Source: Alphaproteobacteria bacterium (GTDB lineage Bacteria > Myxococcota_A > UBA796 > UBA2385). From it: a DNA stretch of 64,000 nucleotides. Below the pieces are notes generated by a model, which was not told the DNA's origin, made no database searches, and saw nothing but the letters and a program-made list of their open reading frames with translations. Shown here one piece after another: positions 34,072-42,465 of the stretch; position 1 is the first letter of the stretch, and the number at the start of each line of letters is the position of its first letter. Position numbers and translations under genes: made by a program. Location of the stretch: NCBI GenBank assembly GCA_020632755.1, contig JACKEY010000007.1:248001-312000 (forward strand), in the 5' to 3' direction.

Positions 34072-34644
34072 CTACTCGGTGGCGGCCGCGGGCTGCGGCG
34101 GGGTGTACTGCGCGCCCTCGAGGGTGCGGAGGTAGCGGACGATGGCCCACATCTCGTGGTCGTCCATCGAGGTGCCGTACCGCGGCATCACGTTCCCGCC
34201 GTTGCGGATGGTCAGGTAGATGTAGCCATCGCTCCGGGCCGTCGAGATGGCGCCGGGACCGGACAGCATGGGGGCCGGCACCGGGTACCGCTTGATGCCG
34301 TTGGCCGGATCGTTGTCCATCACCGGCGCGCCGCCCTTGCCTTCGACCCCGTGGCAGGTCTGGCAGTAGGTGGCGAACATCTTCTGCCCGAGCTCCACCG
34401 ACGCCTTGGACTCGTCGTAGGGGTTGGTCAGCGCCACGCCTTCCGGCGTGAGGCGGTCGTGGTTGGCCACGAAGCGGTTGGTGCTGATGGCGCCTTCGGG
34501 CAGGCGCATCATCGCCCACTCGTAGGCCCGGAAGAACTGCGCATCGACCATGTCGATGTCCCACGGGAAGGCCTGGGCCGGGGTGGACAGGCCGAGGCCG
34601 GCCACCAGCGCGACGGCGCCCGCGAGGAGGGAACGGCTACGCAT
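34072..34644 (-). CDS. actE: Alternative complex III monoheme cytochrome c subunit ActE
   Basis: This 190-residue protein has an N-terminal signal sequence (GAVALVAGLGLSTPAQA), one heme site CQTCH at 94-98 and a probable Met ligand in GNVMPRYGT. It lies on the periplasmic face and passes electrons from the pentaheme subunit towards a carrier or oxidase. Its start overlaps the actD end by 8 bases. A Cys-type lipobox is not seen; the leader ends AQA. Confidence 0.9.
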   Translation of the reverse strand: MRSRSLLAGAVALVAGLGLSTPAQAFPWDIDMVDAQFFRAYEWAMMRLPEGAISTNRFVANHDRLTPEGVALTNPYDESKASVELGQKMFATYCQTCHGVEGKGGAPVMDNDPANGIKRYPVPAPMLSGPGAISTARSDGYIYLTIRNGGNVMPRYGTSMDDHEMWAIVRYLRTLEGAQYTPPQPAAATE

Positions 34645-35161
34645 CGGCGGCCTCCGTGATGACGACGTCGACGGCGCCCAGCGCCTCGAGCTTCGCCTTC
34701 CACTGCGCGGCCTTCTCCGGGGTGAGCCCGTTGAGGACCAGACCGAAGCAGTCGTCGGAGAAGCGGGGGTCCGTGGCTTCGACCTGCAGGTCCCAGGCCG
34801 GCAGCCGACACATGGTCAGCAGGCCGATCAGGGTGAACAAGCAGCCCCAGAGCACCGTGGACTCGAAGGTGATGACCAGGAAGGCGGGCACGCTGACGAG
34901 CGGCTTGCCGGCGGGGATGATCATCGGCCAGTTCAGGTGGGTCAGCGAGGCCAGGGAGAAACCGATGGTGCCGCCGAGGATGGCGCCGAACATCGTGAAC
35001 CACCGCACGGGGCTGGGACGGCCCTCGTAGATGAGCTCCTCGATCTCGTGACGGGGGAGGGGAGCCACGGCCAGGTAGTCGGCGTGGCCGGACTTCTTGA
35101 CCTCGTAGATCCCGTCGACCAGGCAGTCGAGGTGCGCGAAGACGGCCTTGACGTTGCTCAT
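34637..35161 (-). CDS. actD: Alternative complex III membrane subunit ActD (DUF3341)
   Basis: This 174-residue protein has a soluble N-terminal half (AVFAHLDCLVDGIYEVKKSG) and two transmembrane helices near 60-115, then a C-terminal soluble tail, matching DUF3341/ActD. It packs beside ActC in the membrane domain. The start overlaps the actC stop by 4 bases. The shorter start at 35161 was chosen over a longer frame that runs antisense-like upstream. Confidence 0.88.
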   Translation of the reverse strand: MSNVKAVFAHLDCLVDGIYEVKKSGHADYLAVAPLPRHEIEELIYEGRPSPVRWFTMFGAILGGTIGFSLASLTHLNWPMIIPAGKPLVSVPAFLVITFESTVLWGCLFTLIGLLTMCRLPAWDLQVEATDPRFSDDCFGLVLNGLTPEKAAQWKAKLEALGAVDVVITEAADA

Positions 35162-36486
35162 GCCGCCACCTCCTCGTCCGACTTCAGGGGCGGACGGAGC
35201 AGCTCCTTGATCTCGGCGATGGCGACGCTCGGCATCACCTTCACGAAGAGCAGGAACCAGGTGAAGAACCAGCCGAAGGACCCGACCAGGATGCCCATCT
35301 CGACCCAGCTGGGGGTGTAGTAGACCCAGCTGGCGGGATCGAACTGGTGGGCGAGCGAGCTGGCGATGATGTTGTAGCGCTCGAACCACATGCCGATGTT
35401 GATGACGATGCTGACCGCGAACAGGATGCCCCAGTTGCGGCGGAAGGAAGGCTTCCACCAGATCAGGGGGATGATGCAGTTGCACAGCACCATGATGAAG
35501 AAGACCCAGTCGTACTCACCGGTGGCGCGGAACACGAAGATGCCCCACTCGAACGGGTTGTCCGAGTACCAGGCGATGTAGTGCTCGACCGCGTAGGCGT
35601 AGGTCAGGATGAAGCCGGTCAGCAGGCACATCTTCGCCAGGCTCTCGAAGTGCCAGGTCCCGATGTAGTCCTCCCACTTGAAGATCTTCGTCATGGGCAG
35701 CAGCAGCGTGATGACCATCGCGCAGCCACTGAAGATGGCGCCGCCGACGAAGTAGGGGGGGAACAGGGTGCTGTGCCAGCCCGCCGTCTGGGCCATGGCG
35801 AAGTCCCAGGACACGACGCTGTGGACCGAGAGGACCAGCGGGGTCGCGAAGGCGGCGAAGAAGCCGTAGGCGGCCATGTAGTGGCGCCACTGCCGGTCGG
35901 TGCCGCGCCAGCCCAGGGAGAGCTGGGTGTACATCTTCTGGACCATGCCGCTGGTCTTGTCGCGGATGGCGGCCAGGTCGGGGATGAGGCCGACGTAGAA
36001 GAAGATGGTCGAGACCGAGAAGTAGGTCGAGACCGCGAACACGTCCCACATCAGCGGGCTCTTGAAGTTCTGCCAGAGCTCGCGCTGGTTCGGGTACGGG
36101 AACAGCCAGTAGGCGTTCCAGGCCCGCCCGACGTGGATCCCCGGGAAGAGCGCGGCGGTCATGACCGCGAAGATGGTCATGGCTTCCGCGGCCCGGTACA
36201 CGCCGGTCCGCCAGCGGCTGCGGAACAGGAAGAGGATCGCCGAGATCAGCGTGCCGGCGTGGCCGATGCCGACCCAGAACACGAAGGTCGTGATGTACAC
36301 GCCCCAGAACACCGGAGGCTGGTAGCCGCCGACGCCCAGGCCGTTCACCAGCTGGACCCACCAGCAGTAGCCGCCCCACGCCATGGTGGCGACGGACAGG
36401 CTCAGCAGGCCCAGGTAGGCGACACTCGGCTTGAACAGAGGGCGCAGGATGTCGCGGGTGACCGCGCCGTAGGTCAGTCCTTTCAC
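35158..36486 (-). CDS. actC: Alternative complex III subunit ActC (NrfD-like)
   Basis: This 442-residue membrane protein has about ten helices, with a characteristic start (LRPLFKPSVAYLGLLSLSV) and WWVQLVNGLGVGGY, GIHVGRAWNAYWLFPYPNQR and HSVVSWDFAM. It binds menaquinol or ubiquinol in the membrane and gives its electrons to the iron-sulfur part of ActB. The ATG lies 20 bases from the actB stop. No frameshift is seen. Confidence 0.92.
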   Translation of the reverse strand: MKGLTYGAVTRDILRPLFKPSVAYLGLLSLSVATMAWGGYCWWVQLVNGLGVGGYQPPVFWGVYITTFVFWVGIGHAGTLISAILFLFRSRWRTGVYRAAEAMTIFAVMTAALFPGIHVGRAWNAYWLFPYPNQRELWQNFKSPLMWDVFAVSTYFSVSTIFFYVGLIPDLAAIRDKTSGMVQKMYTQLSLGWRGTDRQWRHYMAAYGFFAAFATPLVLSVHSVVSWDFAMAQTAGWHSTLFPPYFVGGAIFSGCAMVITLLLPMTKIFKWEDYIGTWHFESLAKMCLLTGFILTYAYAVEHYIAWYSDNPFEWGIFVFRATGEYDWVFFIMVLCNCIIPLIWWKPSFRRNWGILFAVSIVINIGMWFERYNIIASSLAHQFDPASWVYYTPSWVEMGILVGSFGWFFTWFLLFVKVMPSVAIAEIKELLRPPLKSDEEVAA

Positions 36487-36506
36487 TGGGGAGTCCTCCC
36501 GCCGAA

Positions 36507-39500
36507 TCAGTGGTGCTCGCCAGCAGCGCCGTGGTCGCCGCTGCCGCCGTGTTCGCCGTCGGTGCCGTGCTCACCCGCGGGGGCCGCGTGCTCGCCGCCG
36601 CCGTGGGTGTCGCCATGGGCCTCGCCATGGCCGCCGCCGTGGTCTTCGCCATGGCCGCCGCCGTGGTCTTCACCATGGCCGCCGCCGTGACCGCCACCGT
36701 GGTGGGCCAGGCTCTCGACGTGGTTGATGCGCGCCAGGTACCGGACGCCGGGCTTGGTGTTGAGCTCGGCGAGCATCGCGTAGGCCCGGGGGTCCGCGTA
36801 GTGCTTGCCGAACTCGCTGTCTTCGGCCTTGGCGTTGCCGAAGGTCAGCGCGTCGGCCGGGCAGGCAGCCGCGCAAGCGGTCAGCTTGGCCAGCGCTTCG
36901 ACCGGCACGGTCTCGTGGTCGTCCCGGTAGTGGTCCTTGATGGACCGCAGCCGCTGGATGCAGAAGGTGCACTTCTCCATCACGCCCATCTCCCGCGTGG
37001 ACACGTCGGGGTTGAGCATGAGGTTGAAGGACTCCGGCCACCGGTAGGTGTGGAAGTTGAACCGGCGAGCGGTGTACGGGCAGTTGTTCGCGCAGTACCG
37101 GGTGCCGACGCACCGGTTGTAGATCATGGCGTTGAGGCCATCGATGTTGTGGTACGTCGCGAGCACCGGGCAGACGCCTTCGCAGGGGGCGTGGCTGCAC
37201 TGCTGGCACATCACCGGCTGGAAGCGGACATCGGGCTCTTCGCCTTCGCCCTCCCAGTACCGGGACAGTCGGATCCAGCCCATGTAGCGGGAGCGGCGGA
37301 GCTCCTCGGGGCCGACCACCGGGATGTTGTTCTCGGAGTGGCAGGCCGTCATGCAGGAGCCGCAGCCCGTGCACCGGTTCAGATCCACAGCCATCGCGAA
37401 GCGGTAGGTCGGGTGATCCGGCTCGGGGAACATGTCGTTGAGGCCGATCTTGGTCAGGCGCTCGTCGACGGGCGGGTGGTGCATCGGGACGATGCTGCCG
37501 GCGCCGGCACCCGCGGCCAGGTCCTTGACGCTGACGACGAAGTTGACGGGACGGCCGGCCTGGTCCAGGTTGCCGATCTGCGAGATGCTCTCGGTCTTGG
37601 CCTTGGTACCGCCCTTGGCGACCTGGGCCTTGGTCGACACGAAGCGCATCGCGCCCGCCTCGTCCAGGCTGGTCTTGACCAGGTCGATCGGGTTGGCGCC
37701 CCACTTGGTGTAGCGGCCGCCCTTCTTCTTGCCGTTGCCCAGGACCACGCCGACGACGTCGTCCCGCAGGCTCGGGTTGATGGCGAAGTCCAGATCCAGG
37801 CTGCCCTGCGCGTTGCTGACCTTGACCCGGTCACCCTTCTCGAGGCCCAGCTTCGCAGCGGTGGCCTTGTTGACCTCGGCCCAGGTGGTCCAGGCCCAGC
37901 CCGACAGCGGCTCGGGGACTTCCTGCGCCCAGGGCTGGTTGGCGTGGCGGCCATCGCCCAGGAAGGGGTGCGGGAAGATCTGCAGGGTCATGCCGTCGCC
38001 CTCGACCGTGCCGGTCGCGGCGGGCTTGCTGCCCAGCTGGAAGGTGGCGCCTTCGGGCTCGACATCGGCGAACCAGCCACCCTGCTGGACGACCTCGGTC
38101 CACCAGCCGTCGAAGCTGCCCGGCGTGCCGGCAGCCACCCAGACGTTGGCCTTCCACCAGCCCTTGAGCCAGGCGCCGAAGGAGTCGGCGGCGAGCGTCG
38201 GACCGGCGATGACCACCGGCGCGGCTTCGGCCTCTTCGGGCTCGGCGGCAGCGGCGCCGTGGGCGGGCGCGGCCTTCATGCCGGCGGGCAGCGCCTTGCC
38301 GCGCATGCCGGGGCGCTTCGGGCTGAAGCGTTCCTTGAACCGACCGGCCCGCACGGGCGCGGGGACGGTGGAGGGGGCGGCCTCGCTGTCTGCCGCAGTC
38401 ACGGGAGCGGGGCTCTGCAGGCCGGCGGCCTTGGCGACGCCGAGGACGATGTCGCCGAGGGAGCGCGTGTCGTACAGGGGCCGCATCGCGGCCTGGCCGA
38501 GCACGAAGCGACCGGTGGTGGGTCGGGCATCGCCCCAGGTCTCGACGGTGCTGCCGGTGGGCAGGACCCACGCCTTGTCCAGCGTGGTCTCGTTGGCTTC
38601 GTTGGCCAGGACCACCAGGGTCTCGACCGCGCCGAGGGCCTCGGCCACGCCCGCGTCGGCGGGCAGGTTGTAGACCGGGTCCAGATCGTCGACGATCAGG
38701 ACCTTGACCTTGCCGGCCTTGCAGTCGGCCAGCAGCTCGGTCACCTGAGCCGTGGTGGCGCGACCCGCGACGCTGTGCTCGTCACCGAACCGGATGCTCT
38801 TGCCGATGTTGCCGCAGACCTCGGCCAGGACCAGCGAAGCGGCGGCCAGGGCGGTGGGGTCGGTCGAGTCGGTCGCACCGCCGGGGATGACGACGCTGTC
38901 GTGCTCGGCCAGCCAGCCGGCGATCTCGCTCAGCCGCTCGGCGGACACGCCGGCGGAAGACGCGATGGCGGCGGCATCGACGCCGGCCAGGACCGCGGTC
39001 GCGGGCCCGCTGTAGCCCTTCGCGTCGGCGACCAGCCTGGCGAGCGCCAGGGCGACGTCGACCTCGGAGCCGGGCGCGGGGGCCAGGTGGATGTCGGCGA
39101 CGACGCCGGTGTTGCCGAGCCGGTCGGCGATCCACACGGTGCGGCTGACGAACTCGCCCTTGGCGGGGTCGCGGCTGTCGGCCCACTGGCGGGAGTGGGC
39201 GACGGGGGACAGCCAGTTCGTGGTGAAGTCCGCGCCGAAGGACACCACGGTGTGGGCGTCGGCGAGGTTCCAGGTGGGGATGGTGTCGCGACCGAAGACC
39301 TGCTTGACGGCGGCCTGCAGGTAGTCGGTGCCCAGGGGCTCCCAGTGCAGCTGGCGGCCGCCGGCGGCGGTGACCATCTCGGAGATCAGCGCGCCGGTGG
39401 CGCCGCTGCGGTAGCGGCCCAGCCAGGCCACGGCGCTGCCAGCACCCTTGACCGCGCCGCCGATGGCCGCGAGCGCGTCGTCCCAGGTGGTCTCGGCACC

Positions 39501-39878
39501 GGCCTTGAGCGGGCCCTTGAACCGGTCGGGGCTGTAGGTGACCTGGATGCCCTGGATGCCCTGGGAGCACAGGCCGCCGTTGCTGGCGGGGTCGTGGGCG
39601 TTGCCCTCGAGGTGGATGATCCGACCCTCGCGGTTCTTCGCCACGACGCCGCAGGCTTCGGCGCAGCCCTCGCAGCGCGAGGAGAAGTAGGTCGGCGTGC
39701 CCGGAACGATCTGCTCGTCCATGACCACGTAGGGCAGGACGTTCTCGTAGGGGACGACCGGGTCCTCGAGGAAGGCGACCGCGTCGGGCACCTTCACAGG
39801 CGAGTTGTAGTCGCAGCCGGTGGCGACGACGGCCGCGCCGGTCACTCCGGCAGCCTTCAGGAAGTCGCGGCGATCCAT
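36507..39878 (-). CDS. actB: Alternative complex III iron-sulfur subunit ActB
   Basis: This 1123-residue protein has a TAT signal (RRDFLK at 3-8) followed by ATGC, a plausible lipidation site; I recall ActB being lipid-anchored in solved complexes. The N-terminal ~700 residues are molybdopterin-oxidoreductase-like without a bound cofactor, with a Cys cluster in CEGCAEAC. The C-terminal ferredoxin-type part has four cysteine groups, including CTGCGSCMTAC, CQQCSHAPCEGVC and CANNCPYT. A His/Gly tail of repeated HGGGHGED units ends the protein. ATG 39878 has GGAG 8 bases upstream; ATG 39884 and a GTG at 39895 overlapping the actA stop are alternatives. Confidence 0.92.
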   Translation of the reverse strand: MDRRDFLKAAGVTGAAVVATGCDYNSPVKVPDAVAFLEDPVVPYENVLPYVVMDEQIVPGTPTYFSSRCEGCAEACGVVAKNREGRIIHLEGNAHDPASNGGLCSQGIQGIQVTYSPDRFKGPLKAGAETTWDDALAAIGGAVKGAGSAVAWLGRYRSGATGALISEMVTAAGGRQLHWEPLGTDYLQAAVKQVFGRDTIPTWNLADAHTVVSFGADFTTNWLSPVAHSRQWADSRDPAKGEFVSRTVWIADRLGNTGVVADIHLAPAPGSEVDVALALARLVADAKGYSGPATAVLAGVDAAAIASSAGVSAERLSEIAGWLAEHDSVVIPGGATDSTDPTALAAASLVLAEVCGNIGKSIRFGDEHSVAGRATTAQVTELLADCKAGKVKVLIVDDLDPVYNLPADAGVAEALGAVETLVVLANEANETTLDKAWVLPTGSTVETWGDARPTTGRFVLGQAAMRPLYDTRSLGDIVLGVAKAAGLQSPAPVTAADSEAAPSTVPAPVRAGRFKERFSPKRPGMRGKALPAGMKAAPAHGAAAAEPEEAEAAPVVIAGPTLAADSFGAWLKGWWKANVWVAAGTPGSFDGWWTEVVQQGGWFADVEPEGATFQLGSKPAATGTVEGDGMTLQIFPHPFLGDGRHANQPWAQEVPEPLSGWAWTTWAEVNKATAAKLGLEKGDRVKVSNAQGSLDLDFAINPSLRDDVVGVVLGNGKKKGGRYTKWGANPIDLVKTSLDEAGAMRFVSTKAQVAKGGTKAKTESISQIGNLDQAGRPVNFVVSVKDLAAGAGAGSIVPMHHPPVDERLTKIGLNDMFPEPDHPTYRFAMAVDLNRCTGCGSCMTACHSENNIPVVGPEELRRSRYMGWIRLSRYWEGEGEEPDVRFQPVMCQQCSHAPCEGVCPVLATYHNIDGLNAMIYNRCVGTRYCANNCPYTARRFNFHTYRWPESFNLMLNPDVSTREMGVMEKCTFCIQRLRSIKDHYRDDHETVPVEALAKLTACAAACPADALTFGNAKAEDSEFGKHYADPRAYAMLAELNTKPGVRYLARINHVESLAHHGGGHGGGHGEDHGGGHGEDHGGGHGEAHGDTHGGGEHAAPAGEHGTDGEHGGSGDHGAAGEHH
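36617..36688. repeat. Three 24-bp tandem repeats encoding the ActB His/Gly tail
   Basis: Three near-identical 24-base units (36617-36640, 36641-36664, 36665-36688) encode HGGGHGED-type octapeptides on the minus strand, with flanking degenerate copies. The repeat keeps the frame. The tail could bind metal such as Ni, Zn or Cu at the periplasmic face. Confidence 0.85.
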
Positions 39879-39892
39879 CGACATCGCTCCGC

Positions 39893-40543
39893 TCACTTGT
39901 GACAGGTGTAGCAGTCCTTCATCTCGGCCCGACGGAGCTCGGCCTGAGCGCCGTAGTTCTCGTCGACGGAAGGATGGGTCTTGTGGCACTCGAGACACCA
40001 GCCCATGTTCAGGGGCTTGACGCGCTCGGCGACGGTGAAGTCCTCGGCGACGTTGCCGTGGCACTCCTCGCACTGGACGCCCGCCTTGACGTGACGCTTG
40101 TGGCTGAAGTTCACCCAGTCCGGCAGGTCGTGGACCTTCGTCCAGGGGATCTCCTCGCCGCTCTCCCAGTAGCCCTTGAGCTTCTCGAGCTCGGGACGGT
40201 CGGTGGAGTCGACCATCTTGTGGCAGTTCATGCAGGTCTCCGTCGGAGGGACACCGGCATGGATGGAGCGCCGCGCCATGCTGTGGCAGTACTGGCAGTC
40301 GATCTGCAGCGTGCCCGCATGAAGCATGTGCGAGTAGGCGATCGGCTGTTCCTGCACTTCGCCCCGGACGCGGCCGTAGGCCACGTGCCGGTCCGTCGGG
40401 TGCGGAAGAAGATCGTGGGTCGCCTTCGGGAAGGGATCGGCGTCCGAGGGGTCGTCGGCGAGGCTCTGCTGCCACAGGGCCATCGCGCCGACGGAGACCG
40501 CCACGGGTACCGCGAAGACGAGGAATCGCTTGGTGGTGCTCAT
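39893..40543 (-). CDS. actA: Alternative complex III pentaheme cytochrome c subunit ActA
   Basis: This 216-residue protein has an N-terminal membrane anchor (RFLVFAVPVAVSVGAMAL) and five heme sites: CQYCH 83, CMNCH 104, CEECH 158, CLECH 183 and CYTCH 211. It forms the periplasmic electron wire of the complex together with ActB and ActE. The ATG at 40541-40543 has GGAG 4 bases upstream. The in-frame extension to 40657 adds no family residues. It is the first gene of actABCDEF. Confidence 0.94.
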   Translation of the reverse strand: MSTTKRFLVFAVPVAVSVGAMALWQQSLADDPSDADPFPKATHDLLPHPTDRHVAYGRVRGEVQEQPIAYSHMLHAGTLQIDCQYCHSMARRSIHAGVPPTETCMNCHKMVDSTDRPELEKLKGYWESGEEIPWTKVHDLPDWVNFSHKRHVKAGVQCEECHGNVAEDFTVAERVKPLNMGWCLECHKTHPSVDENYGAQAELRRAEMKDCYTCHK

Positions 40544-40788
40544 TCGCTCTCCGGTCTCGGCCTGCCGCGTCGGAGTGAACGCCCGGGTGGGGGGAGGGCA
40601 GGCCCGGAAGGCCGCCGGTCTAATGCTTCGCCGGGCAGCCAACAACCGATTCTTCAAACCCCTGGCGGGAGCCGTCGGGAATGCCCATGGAAGCTGCGGG
40701 TCGGCGGCACCGGTCGGGCCCGTGGGCGCGAGGGCGCCAGCCGTCGGATAGGCGCGTCGGGCCTGTCCAACGCCCGGAGTGCACGACC
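40544..40788. other. Divergent intergenic region between actA and the Cys-rich lipoprotein gene
   Basis: This stretch of 245 bases has no coding frame that I trust. It should hold the act operon promoter (minus) and the promoter of the lipoprotein/rsmD pair (plus). On the minus strand a weak TTGTTG-16-TTAGAC pair lies near 40620-40650. I see no clear operator palindrome. Confidence 0.4.
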
Positions 40789-41304
40789 ATGCCCACCGCT
40801 CCCGCTGCGCGCGGCTCCTTTCCCACCGTGCTCCTCCTCGTCAGCATCGCTGTGGCAGCTTGTCGCACCGATGCGTCCGCGCCGGCCGAGGCGCCGGGGA
40901 TGCCGGTGTCCGCCGACGCCACCGGCGAGCCCGCCTCCTCGCCCGGGGATGCGGCTGCACCTCCGTCGCCCTTCCCGGGCCAGGTGCGGGCCCCGGGGCT
41001 GCCGGTCGCGGCGGACCTGACGCCGGCCGAGCTGTACGCCGGCTGCCGCGAGCGGGTCGAGCAGCCCGAGGCAGACGGCGAGTGCAGCGCGGACGCGGAC
41101 TGCGCGGCCACGGGCTGCTCCGGCGAGCGCTGTGTCGCCGCCTCGGTCGCCGGCGACCTGATGAGCACCTGCGAGGTGCAGCCCTGCTTCCAGGTGCTCG
41201 ATCACTGTGGCTGCGTCGAAGGGCGCTGCTCGTGGTCGCTGAAGGACGCGGCCCCGGGAGGAGGGGATCAGGCTCCGGGGCCCGACCAGGAGCCCGCCCA
41301 GTGA
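40789..41304 (+). CDS. Small lipoprotein with eight-cysteine-cluster-like domain
   Basis: This 171-residue protein has the signal sequence VLLLVSIAVAAC, with the lipobox at VAAC. A Pro/Ala linker follows. The domain near residues 85-150 has a dense Cys pattern (ECSADADCAATGC, CVAAS, CEVQPCFQVLDHCGCVEGRC), matching what I recall as the eight-cysteine-cluster domain of Myxococcota surface lipoproteins. It probably forms disulfides outside the cytoplasm. The chosen ATG has GGAG 12 bases upstream. Its stop overlaps the rsmD start (GTGA). Function unknown. Confidence 0.75.
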   Translation: MPTAPAARGSFPTVLLLVSIAVAACRTDASAPAEAPGMPVSADATGEPASSPGDAAAPPSPFPGQVRAPGLPVAADLTPAELYAGCRERVEQPEADGECSADADCAATGCSGERCVAASVAGDLMSTCEVQPCFQVLDHCGCVEGRCSWSLKDAAPGGGDQAPGPDQEPAQ

Positions 41305-41837
41305 GCGTCCGACTCACGGGCGGGCGCCTGCGCGGGCGCGTCCTGCCGGTGCCGCCCGTCAAGGGCGTGCGCCCCACCTCGGCCCGCGTGCGCGAGGCCC
41401 TGTTCAGCATCCTCGGACAGGATCTGCGCGGGTGCTCGGTCCTGGACGCCTTCGCCGGCGCCGGACTGCTGGGCATCGAGGCGGCCTCTCGCGGCGCCGG
41501 TCCCGTCGTGCTGGCCGACCGCGACCGACGGGTGGTGGCGCACCTGCGCCGCGCCGTGATCGAGCTGGGCCTCGACGACGTCGATGTACGGCAGGTCGCG
41601 GCGGAGCAGCTCCTGGCGTCCGGCGCGGTCTGGGACCTCGTGCTGCTCGACCCGCCCTACGCCGACGATCCAGTCCGGTGGGCCACCCTGGCAGCGCCCT
41701 GTGTGGGCCGGACCCTGGTCGTAGAGCACCGGCAGGGCCAGGCCGTTCCCGCCGCGATCGACGGCCTGCAGTGGGTCGGGACCCGCCGCTACGGCGACAC
41801 GGCGCTGTCGATCTGGCAGCAGGCCGAGGCCATCTAG
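41301..41837 (+). CDS. rsmD: 16S rRNA (guanine(966)-N2)-methyltransferase
   Basis: This 178-residue SAM methyltransferase has RLTGGRLRGRVLPVP at the start, RPTSARVREALFSIL, the SAM loop DAFAGAGLLGIEAASRG and the catalytic DPPY in LLDPPYADD, the RsmD signature. It methylates G966 of 16S rRNA during 30S assembly. GTG start overlaps the lipoprotein stop. It ends against the convergent Nudix gene, with a 4-base overlap of the two ends. Confidence 0.9.
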   Translation: MSVRLTGGRLRGRVLPVPPVKGVRPTSARVREALFSILGQDLRGCSVLDAFAGAGLLGIEAASRGAGPVVLADRDRRVVAHLRRAVIELGLDDVDVRQVAAEQLLASGAVWDLVLLDPPYADDPVRWATLAAPCVGRTLVVEHRQGQAVPAAIDGLQWVGTRRYGDTALSIWQQAEAI

Positions 41838-42322
41838 CCGGGACCGCCGCCGGGGCGGTCGGGCCGCGGCCGCCGTCCGGTCTGGCGGAACCGCAGGTAG
41901 TCGGAGAGGATCCGGCCGTGGTCGAAGGCCATGCACAGGCCGTCGGGTCCCGCGTCGCCGGCCGCCAGGGCGGACAGCTCGTCCAGGCGGAAGATGCGGG
42001 CGTCGGCGGCGTCGTCCATCGCGGTCGGCACGCCGACCGCATGTCCCGTGAACACGACCGACATCGTGTGTCGCCGGCGGTCGCGGGCCGGGTCCGAGTA
42101 GACGTAGAGCAGCTGGTCCAGCGTGACGTCCAGCCCGGTCTCCTCGGCCGCTTCGCGCACCGCGGCCGCCTCGACGGTCTCTCCTTCGTCCACGAAGCCT
42201 CCGGGCAGCGCCCAGCCGTGGGGCGGGTTCAGCCGGCGGATCAGGACGATGCCGGGAGCACCGTCGTGGTGGACCTCGATGAGCACGTCCACGGTGGGGG
42301 TGGGGTTGCGGTAGTCGGTCAC
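41834..42322 (-). CDS. Nudix hydrolase
   Basis: This 162-residue protein has a complete Nudix box: a first Gly in GGFVDEGE, then seven residues, then REAAEETGL, binding the catalytic metal. The strand GWALPGGF before it is typical. Nucleotide sugars, ADP-ribose or oxidised nucleotides are possible substrates; the sequence does not choose between them. GTG start at 42320-42322. It converges with rsmD. Confidence 0.88.
   Translation of the reverse strand: MTDYRNPTPTVDVLIEVHHDGAPGIVLIRRLNPPHGWALPGGFVDEGETVEAAAVREAAEETGLDVTLDQLLYVYSDPARDRRRHTMSVVFTGHAVGVPTAMDDAADARIFRLDELSALAAGDAGPDGLCMAFDHGRILSDYLRFRQTGRRPRPDRPGGGPG
41842..41860. terminator. Candidate rsmD-end hairpin
   Basis: GACCGCC (41842-41848) pairs with GGCGGTC (41854-41860) around a 5-base loop, 4 bases past the rsmD stop and inside the 3' end of the Nudix gene. 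No T-run is seen. Confidence 0.4.
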
Positions 42323-42465
42323 GCGCGATTCCCGTCGGTCGTCGGCGGAGGGGGAGGACCGCCGGTGGCGGCATGATACGGCCCCTGCGCCGGAAGCACC
42401 GGCCAGAGTTCCCGCCGTCGCGCAGACGGCGCGGAGTCGGCGCGACGCGCCAGAGAGGAGGACGC

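Noticed and set aside
36617..36688. Possible CRISPR array or satellite
   Set aside because: The 24-base units are contiguous with no spacers and encode the ActB His/Gly tail, so they are coding tandem repeats.
36510..39902. A 1130-codon open frame on the plus strand
   Set aside because: It is antisense to actB, whose four iron-sulfur motifs prove the other strand; GC-rich codon bias keeps the shadow frame open.
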